Shown here in pieces: positions 6,202-8,185 of a DNA stretch of 8,185 nt (the first letter of the stretch is position 1; the number at the start of each line of letters is the position of its first letter). The notes under the pieces are model-generated. The model made no database searches. It saw nothing but the letters and a program-made list of their open reading frames with translations, and had not been told where the DNA came from. Source of the stretch: Pseudomonadota bacterium (GTDB lineage: Bacteria > Pseudomonadota > Gammaproteobacteria > Xanthomonadales > Xanthomonadaceae); assembly GCA_023438325.1 (NCBI GenBank), contig JAEXRB010000329.1, positions 1 to 8,185 on the forward strand, read 5' to 3'. Position numbers and translations under genes: made by a program.

Positions 6202-6504
6202 ATGTTCGATGTCAGCATGATCGAGGTGGCGGTGATCGCACTGGTCGCCCTTCTTGTGCTCGGGCCGGAAAAGCTGCCGCGCGCCGCACGCACCGCCGGC
6301 CTGTACCTGCGCAAGGCGCGGGCGAGCTGGCACACCATCCGCACCGACATCGAACGCGAACTGGCCGCCGAAGACCTCAAGCGCGCGATGAAGGACACCG
6401 AGCGCGATTTGCTCGCACCGCCGGCGCGCCCTTCTCCTTCCGCCGAAACACAGGCCGCCGCGACCAATACGCCAGCGCCGGCCGACACGCCGCCACGCGA
6501 TTGA
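6202..6504 (+). CDS. tatB: Twin-arginine translocase subunit TatB
   Basis: TatB pairs with TatC to form the receptor that recognises twin-arginine signal peptides at the inner membrane. The product is 100 residues, shorter than the 171 of E. coli TatB but within the range seen across proteobacteria. The N-terminus MFDVSMIE has the conserved glutamate E8 inside the single membrane helix (about 6-20). The LGPEKLP block (20-26) carries the G21-P22 hinge that separates TatB from TatA. A long charged amphipathic helix (about 27-72) and a proline/alanine-rich disordered tail from about 73 complete it. It starts 15 bp after tatA and ends 4 bp before tatC, with no strong Shine-Dalgarno, so translational coupling is likely. 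Confidence 0.95.
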   Translation: MFDVSMIEVAVIALVALLVLGPEKLPRAARTAGLYLRKARASWHTIRTDIERELAAEDLKRAMKDTERDLLAPPARPSPSAETQAAATNTPAPADTPPRD

Positions 6505-6508
6505 CGCC

Positions 6509-7273
6509 ATGACTTCGGCCGAATCTGATACCGAACAAAGCCTGATCGGCCACCTGGTCGAACTGCGCGCGCGCTTGCTGCGTGCCGTGCTGGCCGTGCT
6601 GGCCCTCTTCATCTGCCTCATTCCGTTCGCCAACCGCGTTTACGCCGTACTGGCCGAACCTTTGCGCGCCAAACTGCCCGAAGGCGCGCAGATGGTAGCC
6701 ATCGATGTCGCCAGCCCCTTTTTCGCGCCGATCAAACTCGTCTTCTTCGTCGCGCTGGTCCTCGCCATGCCGGTGGTGCTGTACCAGCTCTGGGCCTTCG
6801 TCGCCCCCGGGCTTTACAAGCACGAACAAAAACTCGCACGCCCGCTGCTGATTTCCTCGGTACTGCTGTTCTACTCCGGGTGCACCTTCGCCTACCTCCT
6901 CGTGCTGCCCGTTGTGTTCGGCTTCCTCACCGGCATCGCACCCGAAGGCGTGGCGGTGATGACCGACATCAGCCGCTATCTGGATTTCGTGCTCGTGCTG
7001 TTTCTGGCGTTCGGTTTCAGCTTCGAGGTGCCCGTCGCCGTGGTGATCCTCGTATTGCTGGGCTGGGTCACTGTCGAACAACTGCGCGAAGCACGGGCCT
7101 ACGTCATCGTCGGCGCCTTCGTCATCGCCGCCATCATCACGCCGCCAGACGTGATTTCGCAGTTGATGCTCGCCATCCCGATGTGCCTGCTTTACGAGGC
7201 CGGCCTGATCGTCGCGCGCGCACTGGCGCGCCGACAGCGCAGCGAAGAAACGCACGCAGATGCCGGGCACTGA
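6509..7273 (+). CDS. tatC: Twin-arginine translocase subunit TatC
   Basis: TatC is the polytopic inner-membrane core of the Tat translocase and binds the twin-arginine motif of substrates. The product is 254 residues, a normal length. Signature features are HLVELR (15-20, with E18 and R20), LWAFVAPGLYKHE (94-106, with the conserved E106), FGFSFEVPV (168-176, with E173) and ITPPDVISQ (210-218, with D214). Six hydrophobic segments can be drawn at about 23-43, 72-98, 112-135, 155-185, 196-210 and 215-237. The C-terminal tail is short and cytoplasmic. The ATG at 6509 lies 4 bp after tatB. The stop is followed after a single base by the WYL regulator gene, so tatC and that gene are probably on one transcript. 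No tatD lies in the window. Identification is secure. Confidence 0.97.
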   Translation: MTSAESDTEQSLIGHLVELRARLLRAVLAVLALFICLIPFANRVYAVLAEPLRAKLPEGAQMVAIDVASPFFAPIKLVFFVALVLAMPVVLYQLWAFVAPGLYKHEQKLARPLLISSVLLFYSGCTFAYLLVLPVVFGFLTGIAPEGVAVMTDISRYLDFVLVLFLAFGFSFEVPVAVVILVLLGWVTVEQLREARAYVIVGAFVIAAIITPPDVISQLMLAIPMCLLYEAGLIVARALARRQRSEETHADAGH

Positions 7274-7274
7274 C

Positions 7275-8185
7275 ATGGATCGCTACGAACGCATCAACCT
7301 GCTGCACCGCGCCCTGCGCAACGCACGCTACCCCGTACCCGCGCAACGCCTGATCGACGACCTGGGCTGCTCACGCGCCACCATCTACCGCGACATCGCC
7401 TTCCTGCGCGACGCCCTTGGCGCACCGCTGGAAACTTCGGAAAACCCCACCGGCTTCCGCTACGCCAGCGGCGAAGGCGAGCGCTTCGAACTTCCCGGCC
7501 TGTGGCTCAGCCCCGACGAACTGCACGCCCTGCTTGCCGCGCAACAGCTGCTTGCCAAGTCCGGCCCCGGTGATTTTCTTGCCGATGCGCTGGAGCCGAT
7601 CCGGCACCGCATCGACAGCCTGCTATCCGAACAAGCCGGCGGCAAGCACTGGCCCGTGGAGCGCATCCGCGTAGTCACCAGCGGCACCCGCGCCACCGAT
7701 CAAGCGGCCTTCCGTCTCGCCGCCGGCACCGTCCTGCAACGCCGCCGCCTCGCCTTCCGCTATCGCGCCCGCTCTACCGGCGCCACCACGCAACGCACCG
7801 TTTCCCCACAGCGCCTCACCCACTACCGCAACAACTGGTATCTGGATGCGTGGGATCACCAACGAGAAGCCTTGCGCAGCTTCTCGCTGGATCGTCTGGA
7901 GATGGTGCAGGCATTGGACGAGGCCGCCATCGACATGGCCGAAGCCGATCTGAATCAACACCTTTCGTCCAGCTACGGCATCTTCTCCGGCCCGCCCAAA
8001 GCCTGGGCCACCATCCTCTTTTCCGCCGAAGCCGCGCGCTGGGCCGCCGAGGAGCGCTGGCACAGCCAACAGCAAGGCCAGCTACGCCCCGATGGCAGCT
8101 ACGAACTCCGCCTGCCCTACAGCAATTCACGCGAACTGCTGATGGACGTACTGCGCTACGGCCCCGACGCCACCATCCTCGAACC
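7275..8185 (+). CDS. WYL-domain transcriptional regulator (YafY-like), 3' end missing
   Basis: The reading frame is open from the ATG at 7275 to the window edge, giving 303 residues without a stop; family members are usually about 310-340 long, so little is missing. The N-terminus (1-65) is a winged helix-turn-helix of the HTH_11/DeoR-like type, with recognition helix SRATIYRDIAFLR (33-45) and wing TGFRYA (59-64). A WYL domain follows (about 140-215), with NNWYLDAWDHQ (186-196) and LRSFSLDRLE (200-209). The region from about 241 to the end is the WCX C-terminal extension (ATILFSAEAARW, ending in DATILE). WYL domains sense nucleic-acid-like ligands in studied members such as PafBC and DriD; the ligand here is unknown. 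The start lies one base after the tatC stop with no clear Shine-Dalgarno, implying coupling to tatC. Targets cannot be told from the sequence. Confidence 0.9.
   Translation, partial: MDRYERINLLHRALRNARYPVPAQRLIDDLGCSRATIYRDIAFLRDALGAPLETSENPTGFRYASGEGERFELPGLWLSPDELHALLAAQQLLAKSGPGDFLADALEPIRHRIDSLLSEQAGGKHWPVERIRVVTSGTRATDQAAFRLAAGTVLQRRRLAFRYRARSTGATTQRTVSPQRLTHYRNNWYLDAWDHQREALRSFSLDRLEMVQALDEAAIDMAEADLNQHLSSSYGIFSGPPKAWATILFSAEAARWAAEERWHSQQQGQLRPDGSYELRLPYSNSRELLMDVLRYGPDATILE

Noticed and set aside
6377..7276. A 299-codon open frame on the minus strand antisense to tatC and the end of tatB
   Set aside because: The translation is H/Q/D/E-rich with no fold-like pattern, whereas tatC on the plus strand has all its conserved residues.
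1..8185. CRISPR array, insertion sequence, prophage or defence island
   Set aside because: No spaced direct repeats, transposase, integrase or known defence genes are present. The YgjP-type peptidase can occur beside restriction systems, but no restriction or methylase gene is found here.

Overview
The window is 8.2 kb of GC-rich, densely coded bacterial chromosome. The gene set is typical of a gammaproteobacterium: TtcA with its iron-sulfur cysteines, a full-length RdgC (a family confined mainly to beta- and gammaproteobacteria) and a TatABC operon with separate TatA and TatB. A Xanthomonadales-like host (Xanthomonadaceae or Rhodanobacteraceae) is my best guess. It rests on the overall look of the genes, not on any marker gene. 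I see no tRNA, rRNA, insertion sequence, integrase, CRISPR array or other sign of a mobile element, and no stretch over 300 bases lacks a gene.

Layout. (1) 26-226, minus: a small YdcH/DUF465 helical protein, divergent from the next block. (2) 367-3029, plus: a compact run of ttcA (tRNA C32 thiolation), rdgC (DNA-end-binding recombination modulator) and a YgjP-type zinc metallopeptidase. A strong 10-bp hairpin sits on the ttcA stop codon. (3) 2998-4035, minus: hemH (ferrochelatase), whose 3' end overlaps the metallopeptidase gene tail-to-tail by 32 bp. (4) 4207-5148, plus: a secreted repeat protein, probably a beta-propeller, with a signal peptide and a C-terminal PEP-CTERM-like sorting anchor. 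A fair promoter and a good ribosome binding site precede it. (5) 5230-5919, plus: an exported SYLF (Ysc84/DUF500) domain protein. (6) 5971-7273, plus: tatA, tatB and tatC, encoding the twin-arginine translocase. (7) 7275 to the window end, plus: a WYL-domain transcriptional regulator starting one base after the tatC stop and cut off by the window edge.

How it fits together. Most of the window is housekeeping: tRNA modification, recombination, haem synthesis and protein export. The less ordinary parts are the propeller protein with its sorting anchor, the SYLF protein beside tat, and the WYL regulator packed onto the end of the tat operon. I found no convincing new multi-gene system. The points most worth checking are the hairpin at ttcA/rdgC, the tat-WYL coupling, and the sorting route of the propeller protein.
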